Made by a program: the position numbers and the translations under genes | Part shown: positions 1-11,584 of the stretch, in pieces | Numbering within the stretch: the stretch's first letter is position 1 | Layout of the letters: every line of letters starts with the position of its first letter | The notes under the pieces: model-generated | What the model saw: the letters and a program-made list of their open reading frames with translations, nothing else | What the model was told of the DNA's origin: nothing | The model's database searches: none | NCBI GenBank assembly: GCA_950106755.1 | Contig: OX467083.1 | Span: forward strand, 48,870,555-48,934,554 | Direction of reading: 5' to 3' | DNA from: Climacium dendroides | Lineage: Eukaryota; Streptophyta; Bryopsida; Hypnales; Climaciaceae | Length of the DNA: 64,000 nt

Positions 1-266
1 TTTCACAAGTGTAAGTTCAATGACCTTGTCAACTTTGCCTCATCAAGCACTACACCATCTCTTGACATGATTGCACTATGTACGCAAGTTACTAATTGGT
101 GATATAGTTGGTCGAGAACCAAACAATGGTACACACTAATGCAATGCATAGACATGCTATTGGTACATTCAAAGTTATTGATACGCTTAGGCAATAAGTG
201 ATTAATACGCTCAGATGGAAACTAAATTACCAATACACTCAAATAGAAACAAAAGATCTCAACATC

Positions 267-300
267 GCTCTAATACCATGAAATAATACCTCACTCAATG
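267..300 (-). mobile_element. Possible LTR-retrotransposon primer binding site and LTR edge
   Basis: On the minus strand a sequence ending TTTCA is followed directly by TGGTATTAGAGC (267-278), one mismatch from TGGTATCAGAGC, the usual plant primer binding site complementary to initiator-Met tRNA. The LTR would lie at plus coordinates above 278 and would end in CA as expected. The internal region would run off the left edge of the window. No gag or pol protein was recognised and the second LTR is outside the window, so only the junction supports the call. Confidence 0.4.
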
Positions 301-993
301 AAAGATAAGAGAACAAAATACTCACACTCATACTTGAATGTGCTTTCCACTAAAGATTAATGTTGAGTAAGAACTTATATACAATTGATAAGCCTAGATG
401 AATGATAAACGACGAGGTGGATGGATAGACAAGTGTCAACAACATAAGTATCTCATAGTAATCTAAAAAAATTGAATTATAAAAATGATCTCAAACTTGG
501 GATTTGGAATCTAGAGCAAAAAAGTTATTATGGTAGGAAGATTGGAGTGGTCTTTTAAAATGGGATGTTCTAAAATGGGGTGTATCTTGGATGTCACAGA
601 GACTTCTAGAAGGGGAGGTCTGCCAAATACTGTAGAGAATATTATGAAGACATGTGGTCTCCCTCTTCCTTCCCTTAATGTCATGATGAGCCATAGTAGC
701 CACGTGCAAACGGAATGGTTGCAATTAGAGTTACATTGTCGCTTTTGTATTACCATGGAATACTTGTGCACTCTTTAATACTAGTTGGATGGTGTCTCAT
801 TCTACATTAGGTTGTAGTATGAATTTCAATTAGTAAATTCATGAGGTAATTCCTGAAATGAGTCTAGTGGAGAGTTGGGCACCATTCAAAGACAATTAGT
901 ACCAATGGCAAGTAGTGCCACCATTGAATGCTTGGACATTAATGAAGGTTCTACCCCATCTCATCAAATGATATGCCCAATGTAATGTGGGAG
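301..993. other. AT-rich non-coding DNA
   Basis: Short open frames on both strands with no recognisable protein motif. The left part may be LTR of the element suggested at 267-300. Nothing else could be supported. Confidence 0.4.
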
Positions 994-1730
994 TTAACCC
1001 CTAAATGCAAAAAACTACGTTTTTTGGCAACATTGTGATTTTGGGCAGTTCACTACAAATGGTGTTTTTATTTTTTTCTTTGAAATTTTCACAAAACATG
1101 TGCCCAAGGAGTAGCTTTAAGGTCCAACAATTTTCATATCTTTTGACTAAACAGTTAAACAGTTATTGCATGATATGTCATTTACAGCATTTGGCGGGCA
1201 GCTTGGGCAGCCCAAAAAACTTCTTTAAAAATCACTTTTTTCAAAAATTTCTTTTTGAAATTGATTTCACAGATTTATATACACATGAGAAGCTTTTAAT
1301 TATTCCATTTTGATAAGTGAGATGAAAGTTATGAAGATTTTAGTTTATGAGTAGGTATGGTTTTTAAGGACTCCATACCTACTTGCAAATTAAAAATCCT
1401 CATAACTTTCATCTCACTTATCAAAATGGAATGATTCAAAGCTTCCCTTGTGTATATAAATCTATACAATCAATTTCAAAAAGAAATTTTAAAAAAAGTG
1501 ATTTTTAATAAGTTTTTTGGGCTGTCCAAGTTGCCCATTGAACATTGAAAATGACATATCATGCAAAAAAAATTTAACCGTGTAGTTAAAAGGTATGAAA
1601 ATTGTTGGACCTTAAAGCTACTCCTTAGGCACATGTTTTGTGAAAATTTCAAAGAAAAAAAATAAAAATTCTATTCAAAACGAGCTACTTGAAATTGCTG
1701 TAATGCTTAGTTTGGGCATTTAGAGCTTAA
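994..1730. mobile_element. TTAA-flanked foldback element, copy A
   Basis: Begins TTAACCCCTAAATGC and ends with GCATTTAGAGCTTAA, near-inverted copies. The inverted match continues inward: the left arm (994 to about 1350) is repeated as its reverse complement in the right arm (about 1375-1730), so the whole element can fold into one long imperfect hairpin centred near 1363. TTAA occurs at both outer edges, as expected of a target-site duplication. No transposase is encoded. Related copies lie at 2389, 29723, 35150, 51743, 53388, 57355 and 58779. Confidence 0.75.
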
Positions 1731-2388
1731 GTAATGGAGTCATATGAAATAAGGACCCCGTAACTAGAATTGAAACTTAACATTGTAGGTGCGTGGCATG
1801 GGTAGGGTTAGCAGATCATAATACTTGGTGTCACTAGAAGAAAAGTGTTATAGAAGTATTTTAGGAGAACTGGAAAAGATGAGTGTCTTTGAGGGCTGCA
1901 ATAAATCTAGTGATATTGATAATTTTTGAATTGAGATTAATATAATCTCAACATTTAACAATTATTTTGATTCATCCAAATTTTCATTTAAAAATCTTTG
2001 GCCCTTGTTGGGTTAATCCTTTAAGTTCCAGAAGAAGAATGTAAACAAAATCTGTAGCTAATGTAGGATTATTGAGGATAGAGGAGCCAGAGTGGAAAAA
2101 ATAATCATACCAAATTGTAGAATGAGTGATTGATAATGTTATAAGTAGACAAAAAATAGGAAAATTGACTATTGGTAATGTGAAAATTTAGAATTTCTCA
2201 ACAATATATACATATTGTTGACAAAAACACATGAAAATGCACATATATAACACATGTATAGCACGTAGCACAAGCAACTTCTTAAAAGGTTTCGCTTCAA
2301 GGACCTTTGAATTTAGTATACATTGATTTCATAATTCATATATAGCAATCAATATTAAAAATACACCTTCTATGTGTAAAATAAATGC

Positions 2389-3178
2389 TTAACCCTAAAG
2401 GTTTTTGACTATATTTTCATCAAAAACACTCTCAAATTGCCATTTCTATTACAAGTACCAAATTTTAGAAATTAAAAAAAAATTGGACACATGTAATCAT
2501 AGGATCTTGTAGTACACTAGTATGAGAAAATGTACAAAAAAGTACAAAAATTTCCACCATGTAGATTGCAAGATATTAGTGTTTGAAGTGACAAAAATCC
2601 ATTTTTTGGCCCTACAAAAACTAGGCAATTGCACTTCACAAGGACACATTTGTATGAAAAAATGTCCATGTTGGTGGGGTTTTTTAGATTCATTCTTCAA
2701 GGCAAGTGGGCTACATGCTTAAATAAGTTTCAAATCATTTAGAATTCTACAACATCTAGGAAAAAGATAGTAAGCAAAAAAAAATAGAGAATGATTCAAA
2801 ATGTTAAATTGATAAGAATTTAGTTATGTACTTGAAAAATGCTAATTCCAATGGTTGTAATGTTATAATAAACAATTTGCATCCTACAATTTTACTTTTT
2901 TCAAAAAATGTTGAAAATTGAGTTAAATAAAGAACTTCAAAGTTTATTTTAGAGTAGAGATTCCATAACTACCCACAAACTAAAACTCCTCATAACTCCT
3001 CATTACTTTCAATAATCAAAATGGAAATGATTCAAAGCCCTCCATGTATATACAAATCTAGAGAACAAATTTTTATTACATATCATACAATATATTTTTA
3101 TCCATGTAGTCAAAAGTTATGAAAATTGTTGGGCCTTAAAGAACTTGCCCAAAATCTAGTTTGGTCCTTTGGGATTAA
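2389..3178. mobile_element. TTAA-flanked repeat element, copy B
   Basis: Left edge TTAACCCTAAAGG and right edge GGTCCTTTGGGATTAA form the family's terminal inverted repeat with TTAA at each border. The left interior matches the reverse complement of the centre of copy D (35150-36390). The right interior matches the right arms of copies A and D, so this is a rearranged or internally deleted member. No coding capacity seen. Confidence 0.65.
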
Positions 3179-3450
3179 TATGAATAACAATTGACCTGGG
3201 CATATACAAAATCTTTTACTCAAAATTGACACAAATTCAAATGTGTTTCTTTATTGACTAATTGACACTTGTATAAGGGTAGTTCAAGCCAATGTCTACA
3301 ATAAGAGATGGAAACAAAACTTGGAAAAATTACATTGTTGACTATAATTATACTTGTAAGTAAAACATTGCTATATACAATATTATTCAACCGATATTTC
3401 TTTATAGTGTCTTTTCCAGATAGCACCTATCCATATGTGCCATCTTTGTG

Positions 3451-3740
3451 TTTACTATCCCTCCAAAACATCGCTAATGTTCAATATGCAAAAGGGACAC
3501 ATCTTTTGCATTTCTTTCCACATATTTTCATGTATTATATGGTGTATTTACTATCCCTCCAAAACATCACTAATGTTGTTCAAGATGCAAAAAGGACACA
3601 TCTTTTGCATTTCTTTCCACATATTTTCATGTATTATATGGTGTATTTACTATCCCTCCAAAACATTACTAATGTTCAAGATGCAAAAGGGACACATCTT
3701 TTGCATTTCTTTCCACGTATTTTCATGTATTATATGAAGA
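3451..3740. repeat. 96-99 bp tandem repeat, three copies
   Basis: Copies begin at about 3451, 3547 and 3646 with the words TTTACTATCCCTCC. Each contains a block around CACATCTTTTGC and ends near TATTTTCATGTATTATATG. Two plus-strand frames stay open through the array, but only because the repeat lacks stops in them; the predicted peptides resemble nothing I know. Confidence 0.85.
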
Positions 3741-4374
3741 TTGGCAAGCGTTGTTGCATATAAATGCACACAACTGTTGCATGCAATTGTATGCTCGAGA
3801 TTGGATTTCTCCAATTCATTCTCTATCAAAAAAAAATGAGGAACCTCCACTTCCAAGTTATTTCTCCTATTCTCACTCCTTAAAAAAAACCAGTCTGTGG
3901 TTCCCTGGGACTTGAACAACGCTGACGAAGAGACACCTCGAATTGCAGTAACAGAGCTGTCCATCCCATTTGCGTCGCTAAAGATCGACAGTTGGTTAAC
4001 CTCCAAGCCCCATTTCTCCACTATCCTCATGAATCTCCCGTTTCCCTTCTTCCCGGTCCTCCTTACTCATGTCTTGTGACCTCGAAGCTCGTTTCGTGCG
4101 TCTTCAAAGGCATGATCGTTTCCAATGAAAACCGAACTCCACTTGTACTGTAAGGATCCAGGTGCCTCTCATTGTTCTCGTGCAATGTGACGGTCATGCT
4201 CCATTTCAGACGTCGGGGGAATGCCGGGTGTGGAGCGATCAATGGCTCCTATGATTTCGGCTGAAACGAGAATCCGTTGCACCTGCAACCAATGTGAAAT
4301 CGAAGTCTCTTGCACCTGCAACTTATTTCAAATCGAAGTGCGTTCATGAATGGCGATTGATTGCTGTGAAATTA
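3741..4374. other. Intergenic / upstream region of the Ser-rich protein gene
   Basis: Composition shifts from AT-rich repeat to balanced DNA, consistent with the promoter and 5' leader of the gene starting at 4567. No specific element could be assigned. Confidence 0.4.
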
Positions 4375-4553
4375 CGAAAGGGAATTGACGAATTCAGGAA
4401 TTGCGGCATTGGAGATTTTGCGGAATTGAGGGATTGAGGGATTGAGGGATTGAGGATTTTGAGGAATTGAGGGCTTGAGGCATTGCGGCAATTGTGGGAT
4501 TGGGAAATTTCGGAATTAGCGAACTGAGAAATTGAGGAATTCAAGAATTGAGG
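4375..4553. repeat. GGGATTGA-type minisatellite in the 5' leader
   Basis: Imperfect 8-9 bp repeats of the form GGGATTGA / GGAATTGA run up to 14 nt before the start codon at 4567. They probably lie in the 5' untranslated region or core promoter of that gene. Confidence 0.7.
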
Positions 4554-4566
4554 CTCGGTAGGCGAC

Positions 4567-6180
4567 ATGGACTCGTGCGACTGGAAGATGACTTACAACA
4601 ATCCTAACCACTGCAGCATGATGGAGCTCTCGCACACGCCCACGCGCCCTCCCTGGCGCCCAGCGGCGTCCAGCATCACGGCGTTCAAGGAGAGCGACAG
4701 CCCGGCGCCGCGCAGCAGCTTCCGCTTCCGGCAACGTTCGACGGAGCTCCCCGTGCCGCCGCAGTACATGAGCGTGACCGATCTCATCGCCGCCATGCCC
4801 AAGCGCCACCGCGTGCCCAAGCCGCAGACTCTCTGCAACAGCTATGGCCTCGCCGTCGAGCCGTATGAGCAGCGCATGACGCTCAAGACCCCGTACACCA
4901 CGCCCGGCTACGACTCCCTCGGGGAACACCTGGAGGCTGACAAGTAAGTGACCCGACACATTTCGAATTTTCGAATTTTCGAATCCCGCGCATGTTCACG
5001 GTAGTAGGAGCATGAGAAATTCGATGAACTCGGTATGGTAGCTTGGACTTCTGCGCATTTTGTGTATGACCTAATATTTTTGACAAAAAGGTGCATATAC
5101 TGTACATAACTCCAAGATTCTTGAATCAGCATTGCATCAACATCGACCTCCACAATGTAGAGTTCAATCTTGATTCTACGTTGAAACAGTAGTAGTAGTA
5201 TAGTACTGAAACGTATCGAAATCAAAACTGAAATCCGTACGCAAACTCATCCAAATTTGACATTACTGTGCGCTTGTTCATTGACTAAATGTGATTGTGA
5301 CAGTTGCAAATTCAATACCGAATCACATAAAGTGAGTAAGCCATCGATTAGCGATGGCTTCAAAACTGAATCCAGATTGGACTGGGAATGTGATGATACA
5401 TTGTCTGGGGTGTCGATTCCTAAGACGCGACCATAGAGCTCACAAATCTGGAACCCTGACTCACGTACTCGGGCGTTCCCGATGTGGATGTTGTGCAGGT
5501 CAGAGAGGCGGTCTTCCGAGCAAACGCCGAAGTCAGTTCTGGAGCAGGCGGCGAAATCGGTGGCGTCGTCCCGGTCGCGGCAACATTCAGAATCTCACCG
5601 GTCGCAGTTGGCGTCGCCTCCCTCCGGCGCGAGGTCGGTCGCCTCCTCCGCATCCCCATCACGAGCGCCTTCAGTGGTGTCCTCGGATCGGCACCCCTCG
5701 CGTCACTCAGTCATCAAGTCGCCAGCGTTTCCCACGTCCCAGCCCACCTCCCAGTCCACCTCGCCGCAGCGGCGCACCGGCGCGTCTTCCCACCGCGCGT
5801 CCCCGGCGTCCGACTCGAGGTCCATGGCGGGCTCCCCCGCGCGCTCGCAGTACTCGGCATCCGCGGGGCAGATCATCACCCGCACTCCAGGGACCAATTC
5901 GGGGCTCGTATCCGCCAATGACCGATCCAGCTTCTCCCATGGCTCCACGAATGCCAGGACGTCCAGATCGTCGCGATGCAACAACACCACCCGCGGAGGC
6001 AGCGGCAAGGATTACCCGTCCAGGGGGACGACGGGAGGCTCCACGCCACACTCCGCGCACTCGCGATCCTCGTGTGGGAGCGGAAACTCCACGCCCAGCC
6101 ACAGATCCGTGCGGGATGAGTCGCCCCCGTTGTCGGGACGGTGCAGCCCGCCCACGCCGCCGACACCGCTGTCGCCGTGA
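4567..6180 (+). CDS. Ser/Arg/Pro-rich disordered protein, unknown function (two exons)
   Basis: I do not recognise this gene. Exon 1 is 4567-4943 and is followed by a GTAAGT donor. The intron, 4944-5498, ends TTGTGCAG. Exon 2 is 5499-6180, ending in TGA. The join keeps the frame (AA|G gives Lys) and yields about 352 residues. The N-terminal 125 residues are moderately ordered with scattered Cys, Trp and Tyr. The exon 2 half is almost entirely Ser, Arg, Pro, Thr and Gly, with many RSVASS-like and SPPTP-like stretches, hence intrinsically disordered and a possible phosphorylation substrate. No signal peptide or membrane segment. GC-rich coding bias and clean splice sites argue for a real gene. 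Its 3' flank is shared with the region after the repeat-protein gene at 27.6 kb. Lineage-specific or fast-evolving origin is an inference. Confidence 0.65.
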
Positions 6181-6199
6181 CCGCGTGCTGCAGCTCGGA

Positions 6200-6950
6200 A
6201 ACTCGCAAAGCTTCATTGAAACTTGTCGGATTTTATGGTTCTGAGTTCTGTCAATATTTTGCATCGCATTGTAAGATTATGATACAATCATTCGTTTCGC
6301 TTCAACCATTCTAACATTATATGTAGGAGAGCAACTTGGGGGAGATCACCATACAGCATGTAGATTTATAGATGAAAAAATGCGATTGAATTTTCCTTAC
6401 GCAGTTTCAAAGGGGGAGGCTGTCGATCGTGGCACGAGACTGTAACCCCGTTTTGAAACGGTATGTCGTAACATATTGTAGTATTACTATCGCAAGTTAA
6501 GAATGCTGTCACTTTTCGCAATTCCTTGAAAGGTGTTTGCGTCATTTTAGAATTATGTGTGGGGATGTGGAAGGCACCGTTTCAATAGCTGCAACGGAGC
6601 AATTCGTGTGCAGATTTGATGAAAGCACGTTCCATTTCTATTAGACTCATATCTTAACCCCTCCCGCGTGGGAAAGTACAAATATAATTCGCACTTTAGT
6701 CACTTAGTTCCTCGGCGTCACTGTCGAGGCCATCAAAAACATACTACAGAAATGACCTCGTAAAAGCTAGGAATAAAAACACAAGGTTGTACTTAATGCT
6801 GCATCGGTAGAACGAGTGTGAGATTCTTCCGAAACAGTTTAGATCATGTCAAGGACTCGTTTCCAAGCAGGGCGGGAGGAGATAGCTTCCCACCAGGCTT
6901 TCACGTGGGGTCTTCCCTCAAAGCAAACGCCGCCCTGCTTATACTTGTCG
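6200..6950. repeat. Duplicated block, copy 1 (GST 3' flank)
   Basis: The interval from the end of the Ser-rich gene into the last GST exon is found again, diverged, at about 27845-28605. Shared words include GGAGAGCA, GGGGAGATCACCAT, GGGAAAGTACAAATATAA and GCAGGGCGGGAGGAGATAG, in the same order and orientation. The copy at 28 kb has lost most of the GST. Confidence 0.85.
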
Positions 6951-8395
6951 AAGAGCTTCCAGCCGGTGGTGAGATGCGAGAGGTCCGCCAGGCTAATGAA
7001 ATCCCCTGCCAGAAACTCTGTTTTGGAGAGACGGGCCTCGTAGATGTCCAGCACTTTGGCCAGCTTCTCGAGACTCTGAGCCAGATTCCCTTCGTTCACG
7101 GGGGAGGCGGCAGCGTATTTCAAGCTGTCTTTACATGCCGCGTTGAAATTCTGCGCTTCCACTTCCAACCATTGCTCCACCAGGGCCCTCTCCGTGGGCG
7201 TCTTCCCGTAGAGGGTCGTTCCTTGGCCCTGGAATTTGTCCGCGATGTACCGAATGATTGCCCTTGACTCTGTTTCAGAAAGGATTCAAATTTCAATAGC
7301 GACACCTTCGAAGTCAAACGAAGGTATGGACACAGCAAACTACATGAAAATGCTCCCAAAACAGATCTAAAAAAGAATAGGTTATGAGATGTAATCATGC
7401 TCTCCATGTCAAACTCTACAGATATGAGCTCCATTGAGGTTCGAAGAGCCTGCTCTTCAAATTGAACAGTTAGAGAGACGCAGGGCATGGTTTCAAGGAA
7501 ATCAAAGAATGTTACAACTATGCGCTTATTTCTGGGAAGAGTGTGACATACCAAAAAGTGTCAAACCACCATCTTGTAGAATTGGGATCAAACCGAATGG
7601 CTGCAACAGCAAAGAAAACCAAATAAAAAACCCCAAGCTTTGCGTTTAAACTCCCCATCACTACATGAACAATATGGTTCAGAATATTAGAAAATGTGCA
7701 AGCTTTAAAATTAATAATTCAACGACTCTGCTTTGCAAGCGGATGCACTCAAACCTCTCTAATTGCACACTATAATTGCACATTCGTCAGACGTCCCCAA
7801 AATCCTTCAATTCTTTTGTGCAATTTGTGGAATTCGTGAACACCATTTGAAGCGCACTTAGAAGGCCGTTTCCTCCAAAGGAATGCACTTCAGCCAAGTA
7901 TAACTCAAGATTGGGAATCAAAAACAGTTATCCAATTGTCCATACTTTTAATGTTCTTATGTTTTTTCAATCTAATTAAAAGAATCATAGGACTAAGACA
8001 CCTCCAAGAGAATGCCTAATCTACACCCAGACCCCTGAAATGTCACAACCTAGTCACCCAAAATCCACACCTCTGAAAACTACAAGCATGCTTTCAGTCC
8101 TTGGACAGTCTTCAACAAGTTAAACAGTAAGGGTATGATACTACTACTTGCACGATCCTCCAGTTTCCAAATTCATTGCATCCATCTTCTTAAGCTTGCA
8201 GAATTTAATACAGACTACGTCAAACTTTTCACTGACCTGCAGGCTCTTGTGCTCGGGAGTTTTGCCTTCACCCTTGCGGACATTGACAACCTTGAGCTCA
8301 AAGTCTTCCACACCTTTCTCAAACAGCGTCACTAAAACTCTCCCTGTGCACGTCGAGGAGGCAATCCCGTACAGTTTCAGTTTTCCCTCCGCCAT
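6839..8395 (-). CDS. GSTF: Phi-class glutathione S-transferase
   Basis: Three exons on the minus strand: exon 1 8395-8237 (donor GTCAGT), exon 2 7600-7552 (49 bp, after TTGCAG, donor GTATGT), exon 3 7269-6839 (after AAACAG, stop TAA). The spliced product is 212 residues, the usual phi-class size, and the 49-bp middle exon is characteristic of plant phi GSTs. The protein conjugates glutathione to electrophiles, or acts as a peroxidase or ligandin, in the cytosol. The thioredoxin-like domain starts KLKLYG. Ser14 in ASSTCTGRV aligns with the phi catalytic serine. Exon 2 gives PFGLIPILQDG, and the exon 2/3 join gives the glutathione-binding FESRAI motif. The helical C-terminal domain includes LDIYEARL, FLAGDFISLADL and a RPHVKAWW-like end. 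It is convergent with the Ser-rich gene, with stop codons about 660 bp apart. All key residues are present, so it is probably functional. Confidence 0.93.
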
Positions 8396-9332
8396 CGCGT
8401 GACCTCAGAGACTCTGAACCCAAACAAAGAGAAAAACTTGTCACAAAAATGTAGAAGTAGAAGATACTGAAAGTCTGAAAAGCATTAGGAACCTGATCCC
8501 ATCTTTAAGTTACCGACAGCCACTATCTCTTCCAATCAACACGACGTTAGCCTTCAATTAGCAACCATTGGGTGTAGAAATCATGGCTTGGCTAAATTGG
8601 TTCATGGCCACTTATCTTTGAAAGGAAAACAGTAGTTTCTACTGTCCCTTCAATCAAGGTCTACAGGACCTCCCACTCACAGTATGATTGCACAAGAATC
8701 ACCGCACATTGAGTGAGAAAACAATTTGAACTCATGAGAATTCGGCTCTTGTAGCACCCAATGTGATCCACAGTGAGCCCCATAGCCGAATCTCTTATTT
8801 TAAATGCAAGCAAACAGTACACTCTACCTTAGCACAAATGAACATTAGTACGACCCTGGCGACATATCAGTACGAATTGACTTGCCAAAGCAAGCAGTGT
8901 CGGTAACAAATCGAACCTCGAACTCAAATTGCGAGGATCATCGGCTTGAAACACAATCAACAGACGGGAGAGAGCGAGAGAGATTCAAGAGATGCATCAG
9001 AATGAATTTATAGCTCGGGTTAAGGATCGGCAGCGGCATATTCCGGATGCTGTGAGGTGGGGATTGTTGTAATTTTGTGCAGGAGGGATCTCTGAGTAGC
9101 AGAGATGGCGAGGAAGCGGCGACTTGCGCGGAAGAAGAGAATCTCACGGCGGACTTTCTGTGTGAAACACTACGAGGATTCGGAATCTGGGATGAGGTGA
9201 ATGTACCTATGGGGTCATACATGAATGGGGTCATGCGTGTATGGGGTGGTGGGATCCATGGGGTCATGTGAGTATGGGGTATAAGGTCCGAATGATTCTT
9301 CTAAGGTAGCCAGGAGGTCCATAAATTGACCA
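8396..9332. other. GST upstream region with a GGGGTCAT repeat
   Basis: Presumed promoter and leader of the GST on the minus side. At 9200-9280 GGGGTCAT-like words recur several times. A short basic reading frame from an ATG at 9105 is discussed under findings. No other gene is supported. Confidence 0.4.
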
Positions 9333-9377
9333 TTTAAGGTAGGTACACCCCAAACCGCCACTTTTTGCTACTGAGCC

Positions 9378-9477
9378 TATTTTCTATTATTAGACTGGTC
9401 AAATTTTCATATGTTCTTGTTGGCAACTATTTTCTATTATTAGACTGGTCAAATTTTCATATGTTTTTGTTGGCAAG
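9378..9477. repeat. 50-bp direct duplication
   Basis: TATTTTCTATTATTAGACTG and the following 30 bases occur twice, exactly 50 bp apart, with one or two differences. Confidence 0.85.
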
Positions 9478-9613
9478 TGAAAGGAGGTTCCAACGCACCA
9501 GAGAACGTGGCATTTGGATACTGTATGCAAAAGTTATTAAGGAACAAAGTTTGGTTCTAAAAGCATTTCTTCCACGTAGGTACAAAACTGATTTTGGAGA
9601 CGTACATATAGTA

Positions 9614-9625
9614 TAGATGGCGGTT
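9614..9625. repeat. Left target-site duplication of the LINE
   Basis: TAGATGGCGGTT here matches TAGATGGTGGTT at 20927-20938 in 11 of 12 positions. The second copy lies immediately after the (TATC)n tail, so the pair fits a target-site duplication and places the LINE 5' end at about 9626. Confidence 0.6.
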
Positions 9626-11584
9626 GATTCTATTATGTTGGCGCTCGCAAGGGAGATGCCATCCAAACGGTGGAGTGGAGAATGACGAAGCCGCACCGCA
9701 GCTAGAACTGAAGGTGGTGATGTCGCTGCCAGTGCCTTGACAGGCAGGGGACGGCTGTTGCACCACACTGATGCAACGCCAGAAGTGCAACAGCCGCATT
9801 CTCGAGAGCTCGTAGTTCAAAAAATGAGAAAGAAATCGAGATCCGGAATTTGTGGATCTGCCTGAACTCACTGAGCTCTGCATGCGGCATGTAATCCTGT
9901 TCTCAAACTGAAGCGGCTGGGGAGGCAGGAAGCCACGGCAGCTAGTTCGTGCAGTAGGCAGGTCGACAATCTCTAGATTTGATCAAGATGGTGAACTAGA
10001 GCTCTCTTGAATGACACCCTACGGTTTCGACATCACCCCCACTCCCATCCAACGCATGCTCCCCCCCGTCCACCGCAACGTGCACATCTTTCTTAGCTCA
10101 CCACAACATGGCGGTACCTCTTCTGCAGAAATAGAAACTTCCCTATTTCACTACTTTCCTTATAGCTACCCAGTTACACACCCACCTCAAACACCTACCT
10201 CACAACCACCAATCACAAGCACCGCACTACAAATCGGAAGTTACCAAAATGCACACACATCTGTCGCTCACACAACCTGCCACACAACTGAATCTGAACA
10301 GCCACCTTCCCTACCCACAAGCAACCCCGAACTGTAGTCCAAACCTGTGACACCACCAAACACGTCTACACCTGTGACAACTTTCCCTCAAATACTCCAG
10401 CTGTAAAGCTCAGAATACGTTGTGCCAACATTTCGCAGTAGTTGTAACCGCACCGCGTGCCCCTTGCAAACGAGATTCCCACCACCCAGCACAGCATGTC
10501 AGGAGCACCACACACGCCAGGAACACCGAACACGCTAGGAACACCGAAGTCATCATCTCCGAGGCAGACGTGAAGCCCCCCAGCATCCTAGCACCTCGAC
10601 GCACCAAGGGTATCCCAGTAACTCGTGGTACTGGAGCAACTCCATCAAGGCGGCGTACCATCGCCAACACAGGCAACCACCGGGCCACCCCTGCAATCCA
10701 CCGTACAGTTCCAGGAAGCTGACTTTATTCCAGCACCCTGACCACTTGCCGCCCTGCTCCCGTCAATCGACCCCGATCTCGCGCCCTCGCAACTTGTCTA
10801 GGCGACCGGCGTCTCCATCCCTCCCCAGCAGCTCGACGTCCCCATGCAACCCGTCAGGCAACACGACGGACTCGGCCCACTCCAGTTCAACGGATTCGGC
10901 CCACTTCAACTCAGCGGATTCGGCCCACTCCAGTTCAACGGATTCGGCCCACTTCAGCTCGACGGACTCGGCCCACTTCATCCGCAAACCGAGGTACCAC
11001 CCTAGCAACCCATTCATCGGCTACAGCAAGCTGCCACACACTGCGCACCGGGACCGCTCTAGTAACGCCGTAACACACTTCCCGGGGACCAGATTTGCAG
11101 ACCACAGCATCAGCAATCGAATGTCCTGCCCAACCGCTTCACATTCCAGTAGTTTTTCACATCAGCTCTCAGGTTCAACGCCTCACCGAGTTGCTTGGTT
11201 AAACATACACAAATCTATCAGCCACCCATCTGCATCAATCAATAGACACGCAATAATTGCCTACCTTACACTTGCCTTGCCAGAAATCCTCCTTATCCGT
11301 CATCCCGATTGCAACTGTATGAAGACTAAACCCCAAGACAAATCAGAGAACCCGAGACGGAGTGAGAAAGAGCTTAGACTGCGTCCAACACCCAAGGCAC
11401 CAGTGCATACGCCAAGGCAATCCGCAAGTTCAAACACTAAAACCAGAGGACACTCAGATAGCAGACACACCACCACGTCACCAACTGAACCAAGGACCAA
11501 AGAATTTCGAGTTCAAAAGCACCCGGCTGCGAATACACCCCGCCCCCATCTTCACATACGACAAAATTTGCCACTAGAGGGACA
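9626..11584 (+). other. 5' region of the LINE, with uncertain upstream ORFs
   Basis: About 2 kb precede ORF1. Open frames at 10011-10337, 10420-10722 and 10746-11831 are rich in Ser, Thr, Pro and His. The largest would encode 361 residues and overlaps the start of ORF1 by about 250 nt in another frame. It includes a repeat of TDSAHSSS/TDSAHF units at about 10868-10985 whose reverse strand is also open, which suggests low-complexity DNA rather than selection. I treat this as leader/promoter sequence, possibly with a decayed upstream ORF. Confidence 0.5.
10868..10985. repeat. 24-bp class minisatellite inside the LINE 5' region
   Basis: GGATTCGGCCCACTTCA-like units recur about five times with small variations (ACGGACTCGGCCCACTCCAG and similar). 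Confidence 0.85.

Noticed and set aside
5354..6244. Alternative 296-codon frame across exon 2 of the Ser-rich gene
   Set aside because: It lacks the exon 1 connection and starts within the intron; high GC content leaves several frames open. The spliced frame ending at 6180 joins exon 1 correctly.
10763..11017. Minus-strand frame of WAESVEL repeats
   Set aside because: It is the reverse reading of the TDSAH minisatellite in the LINE 5' region; both strands are open only because of the repeat.
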